Of a stretch of DNA of 7,017 nucleotides, positions 6,022 to 7,017 are shown piece by piece; within the stretch, counting starts at the first letter, position 1, and each line of letters opens with the position of its first letter. Origin of the DNA: an uncultured Clostridia bacterium (lineage in GTDB: Bacteria > Bacillota > Clostridia > Christensenellales > Aristaeellaceae); contig CAKUFG010000049.1 of NCBI GenBank assembly GCA_934647235.1, positions 1-7,017 of the forward strand, written 5' to 3'. The position numbers were made by a program, and so were the translations under genes. Below the pieces are notes generated by a model. That model did no database searches. It was not told the DNA's origin and saw only the letters and a program-made list of their open reading frames with translations.

Positions 6022-6837
6022 ATGCTGAAAATCGGAGAATTTTCAAAACTGTCCAGGGTCAGCGTCAGAATGCTGCGCCACTATGATGAGATCGGCCTGC
6101 TCAAACCCGCCGAGATTGACCGCTTCACCGATTACCGCTATTACCGAGAGGATCAGCTGCCCATCGTCTGCCGCATCACGGCGCTGAAGGATATGGGCTT
6201 CGCGCTGGCGGATATCGTGCGTATTCTGGAAATCTACGAGGATCGGGAGCGGCTGGACGCTTATCTGCGTGCGCTCGAAACCGAGCTGCACGCCCTCGCC
6301 GAGGATACGGCGCGCAAGCTGACGCTTCTGGATACAGCCCGCAAGCGGCTGAGGAAGGAAGAAACCATGAGCTATAACGTTACCATCAAGACCATTCCGG
6401 AGCGCTATGCCGCCACCGTGCGCATGACCATTCCACGCTATGAAGATGAGGGCATGGTGTGGGAGGTGCTGTGCCGCGAAACCGATCCCCTGAAGCTGAT
6501 CCCCGCTGAACCCTGCCTGTGCAGCGTCAGCTATCTGGATAAGGAATACCGCGAAAGCAACGTGCAGCTGGAAGCCGCCAAGACTGTCAAGGGAACCTAT
6601 CCCGATACGGAGCATGTGAAATTCCGCACCCTGCCCGCCGTGACCGTGGCCAGCTGCACCTTTAAGGGCGGCTATGACCAGATGGACAGCGCGATGGCCG
6701 CCGTCGCCGCCTGGGTGAACGATAACGGCTATGAACCCGACGGCCCGCTGTTCAACATCTACCACATCAGCCCCCACGAAACCAGCAACCCGCAGGCGTT
6801 CGTCACCGAGGTGTGCTATCCGGTGCGGAAAAAGTAA
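6022..6837 (+). CDS. MerR-family transcription regulator with GyrI-like effector domain
   Basis: This 271-residue regulator resembles BmrR in build. An N-terminal winged helix-turn-helix is seen in KIGEFSKLSRVSVRMLRHYD (3-22), with the family's GLLKP (25-29) and DYRYY (37-41), and the recognition region runs to about residue 70. A charged helix suited to a dimer coiled coil spans about 74-114. A GyrI-like small-molecule-binding domain runs from 117 to 271 and ends VTEVCYPV (261-268). Glu263 fits the buried acidic residue that BmrR-type domains use for cationic ligands. The start at 6022 is chosen over an in-frame ATG at 5968 because GGGAGGA (6011-6017) precedes it, the MerR fold starts there, and 5968 lies inside the promoter spacer. 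No transporter or other obvious target gene adjoins it. No terminator separates it from the sugar operon, so some read-through is possible. The inducer is unknown. Confidence 0.92.
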   Translation: MLKIGEFSKLSRVSVRMLRHYDEIGLLKPAEIDRFTDYRYYREDQLPIVCRITALKDMGFALADIVRILEIYEDRERLDAYLRALETELHALAEDTARKLTLLDTARKRLRKEETMSYNVTIKTIPERYAATVRMTIPRYEDEGMVWEVLCRETDPLKLIPAEPCLCSVSYLDKEYRESNVQLEAAKTVKGTYPDTEHVKFRTLPAVTVASCTFKGGYDQMDSAMAAVAAWVNDNGYEPDGPLFNIYHISPHETSNPQAFVTEVCYPVRKK

Positions 6838-6844
6838 ACAAAAT

Positions 6845-6875
6845 GGCCTCGCCTGCATATGATGCGGGCGAGGCC
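6845..6875. terminator. Strong hairpin after the MerR gene; terminator-like, better on the minus strand
   Basis: Bases 6845-6858 pair with 6862-6875: 14 pairs including one T-G, loop ATG, arms starting GGCCTCGCC and ending GGCGAGGCC. It begins 7 bases after the MerR stop. On the plus strand no T-run follows (next is CTAGGC). On the minus strand the stem is followed by ATTTTGTTTACTTTTT, a good U-tract. It may therefore end a leftward transcript entering from off-window and act only weakly for the MerR gene. Confidence 0.7.
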
Positions 6876-6877
6876 CT

Positions 6878-6904
6878 AGGCTGTCAAAAAGATTTTGACA
6901 GCCT
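6878..6904. repeat. Perfect 12-bp inverted repeat, AGGCTGTCAAAA / TTTTGACAGCCT
   Basis: AGGCTGTCAAAA (6878-6889) is exactly inverted at 6893-6904 around a 3-base loop, AGA. It starts only 2 bases after the preceding hairpin. The arms look like insertion-sequence terminal repeats and share the AGGCTGT core with the dyad near the transposase (287-332). It could be a fused pair of element ends, part of a MITE, or a stem of a structured RNA. Confidence 0.75.
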
Positions 6905-6905
6905 G

Positions 6906-6939
6906 CCGCTGAAAGTCAGCTAAAGCAGGCTTTCAGCGG
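6906..6939. repeat. Hairpin, CCGCTGAAAG / CTTTCAGCGG
   Basis: The perfect 10-bp stem (6906-6915 with 6930-6939) continues inward through T-G and C-G pairs. After one A-A mismatch come two more pairs closing a TAAA loop (6921-6924). It is separated from the preceding 12-bp stem by one base. No coding sense is visible on either strand. Confidence 0.7.
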
Positions 6940-6943
6940 GAAC

Positions 6944-6985
6944 GTCATTTTCTTGTGAGCCAAAGGCTCACGGGCAGAAAATGAC
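6944..6985. repeat. Two-part hairpin, GTCATTTTC / GAAAATGAC with inner GTGAGCC / GGCTCAC
   Basis: An outer 9-bp stem (6944-6952 with 6977-6985) encloses an asymmetric internal loop (TT against GGGCA) and an inner 7-bp stem (6955-6961 with 6965-6971) with an AAA loop. Two nested, separately perfect stems make chance less likely and resemble a folded RNA element. It starts 4 bases after the preceding hairpin. Confidence 0.7.
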
Positions 6986-6991
6986 ATAGGA

Positions 6992-7009
6992 AGCAGCCTG
7001 ACGGCTGCT
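6992..7009. repeat. Hairpin, AGCAGCC / GGCTGCT
   Basis: The 7-bp stem (6992-6998 with 7003-7009) has a TGAC loop and is the last of five consecutive hairpins before the window ends. CAGCCTG, at the arm-loop junction, also occurs at the outer edge of the 12-bp dyad (6899-6905). The structured stretch may continue off-window. Confidence 0.55.
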
Positions 7010-7017
7010 CCTCGCGC

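Noticed and set aside
6916..6987. Minus-strand 23-codon frame in the hairpin array
   Set aside because: It is very short, without a ribosome site, and its sequence is fully explained by the inverted repeats.
6845..7009. CRISPR array
   Set aside because: The hairpins have different sequences; there are no identical direct repeats with regular spacers.

Overview
The window looks like chromosomal DNA from a GC-rich gut-type Firmicute, probably a Clostridia lineage such as Christensenellales or Oscillospirales. This rests on AAGGAGG ribosome sites, strong G/C preference at third codon positions, a short Met-Lys-Lys secretion signal ending in Ala-Ser-Ala, and the combination of a ribose-type (CUT2) sugar transporter with a Gfo/Idh/MocA oxidoreductase. 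The assignment is inferred from style; no rRNA or other marker gene is present.

Layout, left to right. Positions 1-204 hold the C-terminal end of an IS1182-type transposase cut by the window edge, followed by about 330 bases without a credible gene. That gap contains a possible IS end (dyad 287-332) and short repeats. A near-consensus extended -10 promoter (560-588) starts a five-gene plus-strand cluster: secreted sugar-binding protein (644-1594), strong hairpin (1611-1638), double-domain transport ATPase (1698-3176), permease (3193-4227), Gfo/Idh/MocA dehydrogenase (4252-5307) and a small P-loop kinase-like protein (5310-5930). Gaps after the ATPase are 16, 24 and 2 bases, so the last four genes are very likely co-transcribed. 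After 91 bases comes a MerR-type regulator with a GyrI-like ligand-binding domain (6022-6837), preceded by a promoter with the 19-base spacer typical of MerR-controlled promoters. The right end (6845-7009) is a run of five back-to-back hairpins with no gene.

How it may work: the binding protein captures a sugar or polyol, the permease/ATPase pair imports it, the NAD(P)-dependent dehydrogenase oxidises it or a derivative, and the P-loop protein may phosphorylate a product. The substrate cannot be read from the sequence. The hairpin after the first gene would let the binding protein be made in excess over the membrane complex. The MerR gene looks self-regulated and may have nothing to do with the sugar genes.

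Most of the window is an ordinary uptake operon. The parts most worth a second look are the five-hairpin array at the right end, the uncharacterised P-loop protein locked to the dehydrogenase, the asymmetric ATPase sites, and related AGGCTGT dyads on both flanks of the gene block.
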